DNA of 64,000 bases, taken from Lycium barbarum (lineage: Eukaryota; Streptophyta; Magnoliopsida; Solanales; Solanaceae). Below the pieces are notes generated by a model that had not been told where the DNA came from, made no database searches, and saw only the letters and a list, made by a program, of their open reading frames with translations. The position numbers and the translations under genes are program-made. The stretch is from contig NC_083344.1 in NCBI RefSeq assembly GCF_019175385.1, positions 23,010,380-23,074,379 on the forward strand, written 5' to 3'. Positions 44,301-56,016 of the stretch are shown here, piece after piece; positions within the stretch are counted from its first letter, which is position 1, and the number at the start of each line of letters is the position of its first letter.

Positions 44301-45244
44301 TTATGTATGGTGTGACCACTGTACTGGGCTGAGCTCGAGGTGGCACACTCCTTGTAGACATCATATGATTCGCAGGTTACAGCGTCTGATCCGGTACGCC
44401 ACGGTGTCCTGATATGGTATATGACTATAACGTGCATTAAGTGTGATCTGCGTCTGAAAAGTAAGTTCCGATACTCTGTACGTCCTATATTCCAACCGGT
44501 ATACTATATCGTCTGAGTATTCTGTATGTTGTACACTCCGTCTGACACGTGAGCTAGGTAGGCATAAGTTGCGTCTGGAAACCCTGTATGTTTGGTAAAC
44601 CTTCTGCTAGGTTATATCGGTTCGCATGATTCGTGATGATCTGTATGATCTGGGTCTGGGAAGTGAGTGATTTTGATATTCTGGACCATGTACTTATTCT
44701 TTTACCGCTTGTTTCGACTATAGTTCTAATTTCTATATTCCATGCTTTACATACTCAGTACATATTCCGTACTGACCTCCTTTCTTCGGGGGCTGCGTTT
44801 CATGCCCGCAGGTACAGACGCTCACTGTGGTGATCCGCCAGCCTAGGGTACACAGTTTGTTGTTGGGAGTGCTCCTTTGATCCGGAGCCCATACTTTTGG
44901 TACAGAACTCTTTGTTGTATATGGTTTCATGTTTATAGTTATTTTTGGGTACGGCGGGGCCCTGTCCCGTCATATGGTTCTGTTGTCTGTATTAGAGGCC
45001 TGTAGACATGTATGTGGGTCGTGTTCGGTCAGTGATGTTTGCTTGGTTTGTGCCCGGTTTGCCCTACGCTACGTTAATATGATCAACCTATGTTTTATAA
45101 TATAAATAATGGTTTAAATGACATGTTTATAATTTGGGACGCACGAGATTCATAGTATGTTGGCACAAGCGAGATTTGGTTGGTAAGTATATACGAGTGT
45201 CCACGTCGGACACTAGTCGCGGCCTACGGGGTTGGGTCGTGACA
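41301..45244 (+). repeat. Right LTR of the nested element, 3944 bp
   Basis: Collinear and nearly identical to 34697-38656, with scattered substitutions (for example CCGAAATTTCGG at 42699 where the left LTR has CCGCAATTTCGG) and a small local difference near 43795. Twin hairpin 44756-44792; terminal stem-loop 45197-45213. Confidence 0.92.
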
Positions 45245-45249
45245 GTTTG

Positions 45250-45431
45250 ATGCATGTGGCCGCTTAAGACAATGTCTGTTCTCTGTTTCTATTGGAAGTT
45301 TTACTATATGCTTCCTGTGATTTGATCTGTAAATTGAAAAGAGTATGTATGAAATCAGAGTCTGCGGGTTCGCTCGGCTCCGTATGTGGGGTCGTGTGCC
45401 CATCACACCCTAATAAGGTTAGGGTGTGACA
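45250..45431 (+). repeat. Tail of the host element's right LTR
   Basis: The 182 bases that complete the right LTR begun at 31748, ending with the terminal hairpin (45404-45428) and TGACA. AAAGG follows. Confidence 0.92.
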
Positions 45432-45881
45432 AAAGGAAAGAAGGAAAGAGAGAAAAATATGATCTAAAATTAGAGATTTTCATAATACCATGTCATTTAC
45501 AGGGTAAGTATATAAAATGAAAAAATATTGTAATGAAAATCATACTAAATATCGAACATGACATTCTTTACAAACAACTTAAAAGGAAAATAAGACACCC
45601 AAATTAAAATGAACTGATCACGATGATGTTGATGATAACAACGTCTATGCCTCAATCCCAAACAAATTGAAATTGATTATACGTTTCCTCATTTATCACA
45701 TTTCTTCATTAACACAAGGGACGACATGAGCAAATATTTTTAACTAGTTTGTCGACACCTGCATTACACGTGTATGTCGATCGAGTAGCACATGGTTAGT
45801 TTATCCCAGGATTGTTATCCTTATAACTCCAACAAAAAAACATTTAAATATGTATAAGAATTAAATTAAGAAACCTTGTGT
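45432..45881 (-). repeat. Continuation of tandem repeat unit 3
   Basis: Matches unit 1 from GGAAAGAAGGAAAGAG onward, to AAGAAACCTTG, where a minus-strand LTR begins. No coding content. Confidence 0.85.
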
Positions 45882-48800
45882 CACGACCCAAAACACGGAT
45901 CGCACGGGCTCCTATCCTTTCCCACTTGGTAGGCGAACCCGTCCCTTACTCAACATCCAAATCAACATAATAAGTAAATAAGAAGGTAAGCATTCCCAAA
46001 TGATAGATTGATAACCATGGGAAATTACAACTACCCAAGGAATCTGGTCTGAATAGTACAAGAGCAACTAAGTACATCTGTCAAGAAAAAACAAGTCTGA
46101 GAATAAAACATTTGTCTCCGAATGGAAATAAGGATAGAGGGATAGGAGAATATTCGGGCAGCGGATCAAAACATAGCTCACCCTGGAAACTCCAACTGAC
46201 TGCCTCGGGAACTCACCCACGAAGGCCTGAAGTGGAATCTGTACAAACTCTACACTCAGAAAAGAATGCAGCAAGGTAGGATCAGTACAAACAACAAGTA
46301 CTAGTAGGCATCTGTTATGTTCCGTGTTTTCGTATAATTGGAAATCGAGAAATAATCAGACTTGTGTGTTATGAGGAAATATTTTGATTTTAGTGGATAT
46401 GACTATGTTGGTTATGAAATTATTGGTGCTAAGACATTGGGGAAGGCCGAGGGTATATTTGGAATTTCGGAAATTAGTTTCGGGAATTACAAAACAGGAT
46501 TTCTAATGAATTGGGCCAAGAAACAATTGAACAAAAATTGAGGCCCAAAGATATAGGGTGGCCGGCCATAAGGCATGGTCCAAGCCCATTTTTGCAAGTC
46601 ATGTGTTATGCATGTGACTCTTAAATATGGATATATATCAATGTTGCCTTAGGAATTATCAAGAAAAAATCACAATTCAACTTTGAGCTAAAAATAGCTC
46701 TCGGCCGAACCCAAGAAAAGGAAAAACAAATTCCCAAGCCTTTGATTCAAATCCAAAAATCTTGATTTTCACATATTGGTAGAGTACTCAAGACCCTCTT
46801 CAACGGGGTACAATTAGTTTGGCGAAAGGTGCGCGTTTGCGACAAGTCGGAAATTCAAGAAAAGGTAAGAATTTTGCTATTCTTTTGTTATGGAATTTGT
46901 ATGAATGTGATAAGGATTGAGAATAGACGAGAATCCCGTAGTTTTGATGTGTGTAGAAAACCGTGGGTGTGTGTATATAGGATCTTATGGCCGTGTGCCT
47001 TAAGAAGAAGAAAGAAATGTGAATTGATCTTGTTTAGTTTGTTTAGTGCGTCGTTGTGACATTTATGACGTGAATGATCGTTTAATGAATTGAATTGGTG
47101 TTGGAAAATGATTTCGGAACATTATGGGAAAGTGTATACGTTTGGTATATTTGTGTATATCATTGTATATCTATGATGCTAAAGACTTTAAATATGACTT
47201 ATGGTTGATGTTAATGAATTTGGAGTGAAACAATGAGAGTTAGAACGTTCGTCGTAATTTTTGATGTTTTGAATGAAATATGGAAAGTAATGAACTTTGG
47301 GGAAATTTTGTATATGGTTTGGAGCATAATTGGGGTGTGATTGAATAATTTTGAGTGATTGAATGAATACAATAATGTGGACATAGATTTGGAATTTTGA
47401 AGTTTGAATGAAAGTTGTCAACTTGTGTAATGAGGTAGAACTTTGAAACTAGAATGATTTGATTATGGTTTGTGTTGTTTGATGATGTTTGGGTTGTTGT
47501 TGTTGATGTATTTTGAGCCGAGCTAAGTCTCGGGGGTGTTACATTTATAGGGGAAATGCTGCCGAAATTTTGGTAGACAAAAATCAAGTTAATGGGAATT
47601 TTAAGCCTAAGAATCTCAAATTGGTAACTTTGACCATTTGCAGATTTCGGACGAAACGGGATTTGATTTTAAGGAGAGCATAAGACGTCTATAAGGTATG
47701 TAAAGCTCCCCACTTCTTCGTTTGGCATGTCTTAGTATGTTAGGTGAATATTGGAACCTCCGGAGCAATTCTGCTCCTCGAAACCCGATTCACAAAAAGG
47801 TTACTATTCATTCAATTCAATTGAAGCCTAAAGGCTCTATTTTGGCTGGAATGCAACCAAATGTCAGAAACCTATCGAAATGTGATCGGGTCACTTGGAA
47901 ATGATTATGTATGACCTTTTGTCCTCTAACTGTTCGTAAATTATGTTCGCCACCTCAATTTGACTCGAGGTGGGCCCGCTAACCCCGAGACGCCCTATTT
48001 GTCCTATTGGGCTCTCCTATTGGACAAAGTTTGATTTGAAATCTTCAGTTTTGGAACTTCCCCCTATGAAATATGTTTTGATTATTATGATATGTTAAAT
48101 TACGTTTTGTGCCATACGCACTACTTTGGAAACTTTTTGTGAAGTAAACCTTCGTATTAGCTAAGTATTCGTTCATTTTGGATTATAAAATGACTTATGA
48201 AATCATTATGTTTTGAAAGGCTATTTTGAAATATGATTTGCATTTGTTTGCTCACGACTCCGCTCGTGCCTTACTATGACTTCGTTCACCGGTTCCCGGG
48301 CCGGTTATGATTCGTGCGCCCTATGATAATTCGGCCGTATGCTGTGTTACGGTTCCCGAGGCCTCGCCATAGGGCCGGGTTCCGCTTGGAGTTATGCTGT
48401 GATATGGCTAGTGATGCGATACGCTCACTTATGTTTGTGTTCGGGGATGTACGGAGATTCGAAACCTTCTGGTGTTATGCTGTGTGTGGCGCCAGCGTCG
48501 GAGTGGCGACCACGTTCTTGAGCGTTTGCATGATTTCGTTTGCATTATGTATATGTATATGATTTGATACGGATTTTGACATACTGATTGGTACTTCCCT
48601 TTGATATCCGGTTTGCTTTCAGTTTTGGCTCATATTTCTGTACTCCGTGCTTTACATACTCAGTACATATTTCGTACTGACCCCCTTTCTTCGGGGGTTG
48701 CGTTTCATGCCCGCAGGTACAGACATTGGTGATCCTCCACTGTAGGCTTCACTCTCTGCTATTTCGGAGTACTCCTTCTTGACTCGGAGTCAACTTTTGG

Positions 48801-50534
48801 TACAAACTTCTTTTGCTATGTATATATTATGTACATTTGACTATTTGGGTACGGCGGGGCCCTGTCTCGCCATATGTCTTTGTTTTGAATTCGTAGAGGC
48901 CTGTAGTCATATATGTGGGGCGAGGGTCCTATGTATGTTTGTTTGATTTTGTTTTCTGGTCTTACAGCGGTCAGTTTGGTATGATGGCCCTAAATGGCCC
49001 TTATGCTTATATTTGCACTTATGACCGGCGATGTCTATTCCGCCGCTCCGTTTGGATTCGATATGACATTTTGATTTGCGCGACCGCTTAAGACATATTT
49101 TGATATAACCTATGTTGATATGACTTTTATGAAATTCTGAAATACGTTCGGATTTGGTAAATGAATATGTGATTTGGTCTGGGTACCCAGGTAGGGTGCC
49201 AGTCGCGGCCCACGGGGCTGGGTCGTGGCAGCATCATAGGCTGACAATAATTAGATAACATCTATAAAAGAAAGAAATTGAAAGATATGCATGTAAGCAG
49301 TCAAATACAGTCACTAAGCACATCCATATAAGACTTGTAGTAGTGTGAACCACACTAGATGTCAGTAGTCTACAGTTATAGCCTAGGCAAAAACCTCTAG
49401 TCCTCGAATCCATAAAGTGTCTAGGTAAGTGATTAATAAGCAAGCAATATGTCAAATGAATCATCAACCAAGGAATCAATGTTGAAACGCACCATCCAAT
49501 ACAATAAATGGAACAACCAGAATTAGAGATATGAGTGAATGTAATATGAATGCATGTGCGGTGCGATGCAATGCACTGACCAACTGTCTCATACCGTACA
49601 CACATGCTACGGACGGAAACCTCCACGTCTCGATAGTCATGACCCTTGGGGGACCCGTGAATTCCATGTACCAGTCACTCCGTATACAGCCCAGAGATGA
49701 CTTCCATCACACCAGCCACTCCGCACACAGTCCAGAGGTGGCTTTCGCATCACTAGCCATTCCGTACACAGCCTAGAGATGGCTACTATATCAAATCTGT
49801 CCATAGTCACACCGCACACACCCTAGAGATGACTTTCCTCCTTCACCTTCTCCATTGGAACCACATCACAGTATCATGAGAAATGCAGGATGAAGTGCAT
49901 GCATGCATGTCAAATTCAACAATAATCATGAGGGTGAATAAACATAACAACATCCGTAAATCAACTGCCAATACAAAGTTAATCCCTAAATCTGTGCAAT
50001 TCCATGTCCGGAACAATATCCTTTCGGAGCACATAGGTAATACCAGATAATATATATGCAGGAGATTCCATATGAAATATGTATGTAGCAAACACCATAA
50101 TATGAAGCCTCGAATGTTTCACTTTCCCTCTTATCATTATTAATATCAAATCACAGTTCATATCAATGAATCATATAGAATGTGTATGAATGATATGCTT
50201 GATATCAATCTCAAGTGTAAATCATAATCAAATCTCATTCGTGCCTCTACATGAGCACATCTCACAATTTCAATACCAAATCCATCCCTTCTTTTATTCA
50301 ATAATAAATGACCAGGTAAGTGAGAGACAAACGTATCGCAACCAGAACATAGCAATTAAGCAACAAGCCTAACACACACATATGGAAACAAGACAAATCA
50401 CAATAAACAAGGCGATAAGCCAACAAGTCATCAACAATACCAACCTAAGAATATCCAACAAAACTTCATACCCGAAGGCTTAACATGCTTTCTCCGTCAA
50501 TAACTAACTTCTACATATGCTTTGCTAACTGAAG
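45882..50534 (-). repeat. Minus-strand LTR copy 1, interrupted by a solo LTR
   Basis: Starts on the plus strand with TGTCACGACCCAAAAC, the reverse of an LTR end. After removal of the solo LTR (46313-49235) about 1.73 kb remains. It is homologous to 50535-52430 throughout and stops at GCTAACTGAAG, exactly where the second copy begins. A four-unit ~43-bp repeat (CACTCCG..ACACAG..) lies at about 49670-49830. ORFs are shadows. Confidence 0.75.
46313..49230 (+). mobile_element. Solo LTR, 2918 bp
   Basis: TGTTATGTTCC...GTCGTGGCA flanked by GCATC (46308-46312 and 49231-49235). The neighbouring LTR copy at about 50936-50960 shows the uninterrupted target (GGCATCATAGG). Landmarks: AAAAG/GTAAG near 46864, palindrome-like CCGAAATTTTGG at 47562, exon-like segment ending TATAAG/GTATG near 47696, twin hairpin 48661-48697 and terminal stem-loop 49182-49200. 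The 3' end is TGGCA rather than the usual TGACA. Confidence 0.93.
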
Positions 50535-52430
50535 TGTCACGACCCAAAACGAGAGTCGAGCGGGCACCCACACACTCCCCCCTGGTGGGCGAACCCTTCA
50601 TTTACCCAACATACAATCTATCAATGCGGAAGAATAATATAAATGCTAATAAGTCTCAAATATCATATAAAAGTAATAATTGCGGAAATACATAAACTAC
50701 CCAAGAAATCTAGCCTGAATAGTACAAAAGCTTCTTAGTATACAACTTGAATAAAAGTTACAACTACAAACTGAATACAACTTCTGTTTAGAATTAGAAT
50801 TTAACAGAAAATTCTAGATGAACTCCGTGAGTTCCTTGAAGGCTAACTAAATCTCCCTCAAGTACCTGGAACAACTCTACACCCCGAAAAGGATGTAGCA
50901 AGAGTAGTATCAGTATAAACAACATGTACCGATAGGCATCATAGGCCGACAATAATTAGCTAACATATATAAAACAAAGAAACTAAAAGATAGGCAGATA
51001 AGCAGTCCAAATGCAGTCACTAAGCACATGCACGTAAGTCACTAAGCACATCTACGTAAGTCTTGCAATAATGTGAACCACACTAGATCTCAGTAGTCTA
51101 CAGTCATAGCCTAGGCGGACCTCTAGCCCTCGAATCCATAAAGTGTCTAGGTAAGTGATTAACAAGCATGCAACATCTTAAATAAATCCACAACCAAGGA
51201 ATTAAGTCTAAAACATACCATGCAATACAACAAGTAAAATCAGAGATTTGAATGGATGTAATATGAATGCGTGTACACTGCAATGCAATGCACTGGCCAA
51301 CTATCTCATATTATATATACATGCTACAGACAGAATACCTCCACATCTCGATAGTCATGACCCATGGGGGACCTGCAAAATCCATGTAGCAGCCACTCCG
51401 GCATCCACACATATAGCCATTTCACACACAGCCTAGAGATGGTTACTATGTCCAATCCTTCCATAACCCTAGATGTTTCTTTAATATTCATCACTATTAG
51501 TACCAATCACTATTCATATCAACGTATCATGAGAAATGCAGGATAAAATGCAAGTATAAATTCCAATTTTAACAATAATCACGAGGGTGAATAAGCATAA
51601 CAACATCCGTAAATCAATTGCAAATATGAACTTATTCCCTACTCTGTACAATGCCACGTCCGGAACAATTTCCCTTTGGACCAGATAGGTAACACCAAAT
51701 ATATATGCAAGAGAGGCCATACGAAATATGCACACGCAAACACCATAATAAGAAAGCTCGAATGTTTCACTTTCCCTCTTATCATTATTAACAGCAAATC
51801 ACAGCTCACGCTAATGAATCATGTAGAATGTGTATGAATGATATGCATGTATCAATCTCAAGTGTAAATCATAATCAAATCTCCATCGTGCCACACATAG
51901 ACACATATCACAATTTCAATATCAAGTCAAGTCCTTTCCTCTATCCATGTTAATGTCAAGATAAGTGAGAGACAGTTGTATCATAATCACATTATGGAAA
52001 CTAAGTACAAGTCCAATATCACATACATGGTAACAAGCCAATAAACCACAAAGAGGCAACAAGCCCACAAATCAGTCAACAATACCAATGCTAAGAATAT
52101 CCATCCCAACTTCATAGTCGAAGGCTTAACATGCTTTCTCCGTCAATAACTAACTTCTACATATGCTTCACTAACTGGAGTCTAACCAAAAGATAAGTCG
52201 TAACCTTCCTCGATGCCGAACAGGCGCCACGAACTAATCTAGTTGAGCCCTGCCTTTCCTCTTCGGAGAGCCTCAGGACGATTAACGTCTATCAAATATT
52301 AATTCTATGTTAGAATACGAATCTAAGAATACCCATATTGTCATAATTTTACCCAAAACCCATAAATGGACCCAAAATAGCAAAACTCGAGCCACAAGAA
52401 TAAAACTGTAATTTTAATGAATAATCGGGT
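50535..52430 (-). repeat. Minus-strand LTR copy 2, truncated
   Basis: Starts TGTCACGACCCAAAAC and parallels copy 1, then continues beyond copy 1's end for about 250 bases before an abrupt change near 52430 to plus-strand LTR sequence. Its other terminus is missing. Confidence 0.7.
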
Positions 52431-53022
52431 TCAATATAGTCACCTTTTATCCCATGTATTTTCATTTGTTCCTCATGTTACTTTGATGTCTTACATACTC
52501 AGTACTTTGTTCGAACTGACGCCCCTTTCACCTGGGGGACACTGTGTTTCATACTCGCAGGTTCAGGTAGACAGAGCGACGATCCGCCTCAGTAGGTTGC
52601 CATTCATCTTATATTGGAGCACTCCACTTGTCCAGGAGTTACTATCTTGTTTTGGTAGGTTAAATTCTTGTTGTTAGGTATGGTGAGGCCCTGTCCCGGC
52701 CTTATTATGTCATGTACTCTAGTAGAGGCTAGTAGACAGATGTGGTACAGTTAGACGTTGTATGGCCCCCTCGGCCTATATTTTGTTGTATAGGTGTCTA
52801 TGATGGCCCTGTCGGCCCGTACAGTTTTGTCCAGCATGGTTATATACATAATTTCTTTTGGGCTCGCTCCTTTTCAGTATATTTCTCTTATGATCTAGCA
52901 GGTTGTCATCTGATGACCCTCATTGTCCACCCTTGTTCATGATTATGATATGAAAGCATGATTAGCGATGCTCGGCAGAAAGGGCCCGGTTCCCGACAAG
53001 GTCCTCGAATTTAGGTCGTGAC
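52431..53022 (+). repeat. Plus-strand LTR 3' fragment
   Basis: Holds the twin-hairpin module (52500-52538), GTATGGTGAGGCCCTGTCCCG near 52678 and the end TTTAGGTCGTGACA at 53022. The 5' part is missing at the junction near 52430. Its right end cuts the RNase H region of the next element. Confidence 0.75.
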
Positions 53023-54150
53023 AAACACACAACCCAAACCAATTCTGGAACCATTACAATAAACTACATAGCCCCCAGACCCTGAAGGCAGAGTCAAAAT
53101 AGGAGCCGTAGTCAATCTCGCCTTAAGCTCCTAAAAACTCTTTTCACAGGCTTAAGACCATTGGAACTAAGAAATCTTCTGAGTCAATTTCATCAGTGGT
53201 ACAACTATAAATGAGAAACCTTCTACAAACTTCCGATAGTAACTTGCCAAACCCAAGAAGCTATGAATTTTCGATACACTCGTGGGCCTCAGCCAGTCCT
53301 TGTCTGCTAAAATTTTTTGAGGATCAACTTTGATACCTTCGCAAGACACTACATGGCCCAAGAATGCCACAGAGCTAAGCCATAACTCACACTTAGAAAA
53401 TTTTGCATAAAGCTTGCTCTCCTCAAGAGTTTTCAAGGTTATTCTTAAATGACTTGCATGTTCATCACGAATCTTCGAACACACCAAAATATCATCAGTA
53501 AAGACAATAATAAAATGATCAAGAAAAGGTTTGAACATCCGATTCATCAGATCCATAAATGCAGCAGGGGCATTAGTCAGACCAAAGGACATCACCAGAA
53601 ATTCAAAGTGCCCATAACGAGTACGAAAAGTTATTTGTGAAATATCCTGCTGCTTTATATTCAGCTGATGATACCCAGACCTGAAGTCAACTTTGGAAAA
53701 GAACTAAGCACCCGGAAGTTGGTCGAATTGGTCATCTATCCTAGGTAAAGGATACTTATTCTTAATGGTCACCTTATTAAGCTGAAGATAATCAACACAC
53801 ATTCTAAGAAAACCGTCCTTTCTGACGAACAGGACTGGAGCACCCCAAGGTTAGGTACTTGGTCAAATAAAACCTTTATCCAACAAGTCCTTCAATTGGT
53901 CTTTCAATTCTCGTAGCTCTGCCGGAGCCATACGATATGGTGGAATGGAGATCGGTTGAGATCGAAAATAACATCAATCCTAAAATCAATAACCCTATCA
54001 GGTGGAATACCCGAAAGATCTTCTGGAAATACTTTGGGAAATTCCTTAATTATAGGAACATATTCAAATTCGGGTACTACGGCTTGAGTGTCATTGACCG
54101 CAACTATATGATAAATACACCCTTTTGAGATCATTTTGTGAGCCTTACGA
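53023..54150 (-). pseudogene. Decayed Tekay/Del-type reverse transcriptase/RNase H
   Basis: Minus strand. 54134-53904 gives the lead-in to RT (PEFEYVPIIKEFPKVFPEDLSGIPPDR). 53900-53600 has several stops. 53595-53167 is an open RT piece with [28 protein letters not shown] (the YxDD box) and [22 protein letters not shown]. 53166-53023 continues after a stop into RNase H (TTAPILTLPSGSGGYVVYC), where it is cut by the LTR end at 53022. Integrase is absent. Sequence style matches Tekay/Del chromoviruses. Non-functional. Confidence 0.85.
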
Positions 54151-54227
54151 TAAGAATAAACCTACCTCGAGGCTTAGCAATTCACCTTTCCACACAATAA
54201 TTGGTTCATTAGGGAATTCAAAATGAA

Positions 54228-55800
54228 CTAATTTATGCTTGTAATCCACATTTGCATAACACGCGGATAGCCAATCATCCCCATAATCATATCAAGATCT
54301 AGTATCTCTAATTCAAACAAGTCAACTATAGTCTCACGACCTTTAATTATAACTACACAGCTTCTATAAACTCTAGAAGCAATAACAGGAACACCAGTAG
54401 GGGTATCCATAGAGAAGTGTTCTATCAATAGTTCGGGCTCCACCCCAAAATCAAGAGCAAAGTATGGTGTCACATAAGAGAGATTTGAACCCAGATCAAT
54501 CAACGAATACCCATCAAAAGAGCAAATAGTGAGAATACCTGTGACCACAGCATTTGAGGGTTCAACTTCCTCTTTACGAGTCAAACCATAAAGTCTAGCT
54601 TGTCCCCCATTGGCAGTGTTAGCAACCGCCTTGCCAGTCCCATTACCACAAGCATTAAGAGTGTTGCTCGCACTGCCTACAGGTAGATTTTTTGCAGCAA
54701 TAGGAGCAGCTGCATTATTACTCTGGCTAGAAGAATTATCCAAGTCACTCTGCCTATTCCTATACTCCCTCTAAACATGACCTCTTATATTACAATAATG
54801 ACATATGTGATCCTCCCATCTAGAAGAACGTCGATTTCCTCCCTGAGAATATTTGTTCCAATTGTTGTTTCTCTATCCTTGTCCACTGGACTGGATGCTG
54901 GCATTAGAGTAAGCGCTAGTCTGCGCAGATGCAGAATACCCTTTCCTTTGCCCTCTATTTTGTGAACCACTGAAACCACCCGCAGATCGGTCCTTCTTAC
55001 TTTGTTCCCTTTCTAATCTCTCTTCGCCCTTCCAATTCTCTTATTGTTCGGCGAACCCAATCAATGTGCAAGTAGGAGACATAGCAATAGCAGCACACGT
55101 AAATTTGATATGTGGTACTAAACCATGCACAAATACATTGCATACCTCGCCAGACGGGTAAACTTCAAGCCATACTCACGAACGGACATACTGCCCTGCT
55201 CAATTTTCTCAAACTTTGTAGCCATAGTAAACAGTTCCTCATCGGACAGAACCCTATCCATAAATGCCTTCTCAAGTTCTGCCTAAGTAGGAGTTGCGGC
55301 ATCATTACCCCGCCCCGTCTCCCACAATTCGAACCAAGCATGAGTAATGTCTTTCAATTGGTATGCTACAAATTCCACAGCCTCAGAACTATGAGCACCC
55401 ATTACCTTTACAGCCTTGAAAGTTTCAGCCATAAAGTATTGCGGATCAGCCTCCTCTCGCGAACTAAAGAACTTGGGCGGACTCAACCCCGGAAAGTTCT
55501 TAAGTCTTCCTCCTCCACTAAGTGTCGAATCCCCAACTCCACATTGCTGCTGAGATGCCATTAGGGTTGTGAGCTTCTGGATTGTAGTCTGCATTGACCA
55601 AATTTCAGTCACCCCTGCAGCAGGGGCCGCAGAAGCAGGTGAAGTCGGAGCTGGTGCTTAGTTTCCATTCCCGTTCTCAGCCTCAACATGAGTCTGAGCA
55701 GCAGTACGATTAGTGATCCTAGCGGGTCGTCCGCTAGATGACGAACCACAAGCACCATTGCTTCTTTGGTTAGCAGCTCCCGTATGAGTTAAAGCCATTT
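54228..55800 (-). pseudogene. Decayed Tekay/Del-type Gag and protease
   Basis: Minus strand, in order: Gag core 55612-55283 (PPKFFSSREEADPQYFMAETFKAV..., HAWFELWETGRG), interrupted Gag continuation with stops, a zinc-knuckle remnant near 54790 (CHYCNIRGHV), and protease 54743-54228 with LIDLGSNLSYVTPYFA, where the active-site triplet is DLG rather than the usual D(S/T/P)G. Several frames are needed, so the copy is dead. Confidence 0.82.
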
Positions 55801-56000
55801 TTGCGAGGCACGAAATATCGAATAAGTCAAAACAATCCTAAAGAGAAGTTCAATCTCTATAGCACAATCTAGAATCAAGAAGAGTAAGAAACTCCTAACA
55901 TGCCTTGGTAAGCATACCTCCATACAGGTTGCCACTCTGCATAAAGGAGAATCCATTAGACATGGCTCCCCAGACAATCATAAGATATATCTAAAACTAG

Positions 56001-56012
56001 GCTCTGATACCA
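56001..56012 (-). other. PBS of the decayed minus-strand element
   Basis: On the minus strand TGGTATCAGAGC follows the LTR end (GTGACAAACT) by four bases. Initiator-Met type, same as the plus-strand elements. Confidence 0.88.
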
Positions 56013-56016
56013 AGTT

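Larger units (their letters stand above)
34697..45244 (+). mobile_element. Recent nested Tekay/Del-type element, gag only
   Basis: Left LTR 34697-38656, interior 38657-41300, right LTR 41301-45244; GTTTG target duplication at 34692-34696 and 45245-45249. The LTRs (3960 and 3944 bp) are nearly identical by eye, so this is recent and younger than its host element. The interior holds a gag with one in-frame stop and reaches only the linker before protease; protease, RT, RNase H and integrase are deleted. It is a pol-less derivative that would need a helper. Confidence 0.93.
26754..45431 (+). mobile_element. Recent non-autonomous LTR element (large-LTR, non-coding interior)
   Basis: Left LTR 26754-29875, PBS 29879-29890, interior to 31747, right LTR 31748-34696 plus 45250-45431. 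The target duplication AAAGG is at 26749-26753 and 45432-45436. The right LTR is split by a second element. The two LTRs (about 3122 and 3131 bp) are nearly identical by eye, so insertion was recent. The 1872-bp interior encodes no Gag or Pol. Proteins must have come from a relative with compatible LTR ends, PBS and packaging signal. Confidence 0.93.
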
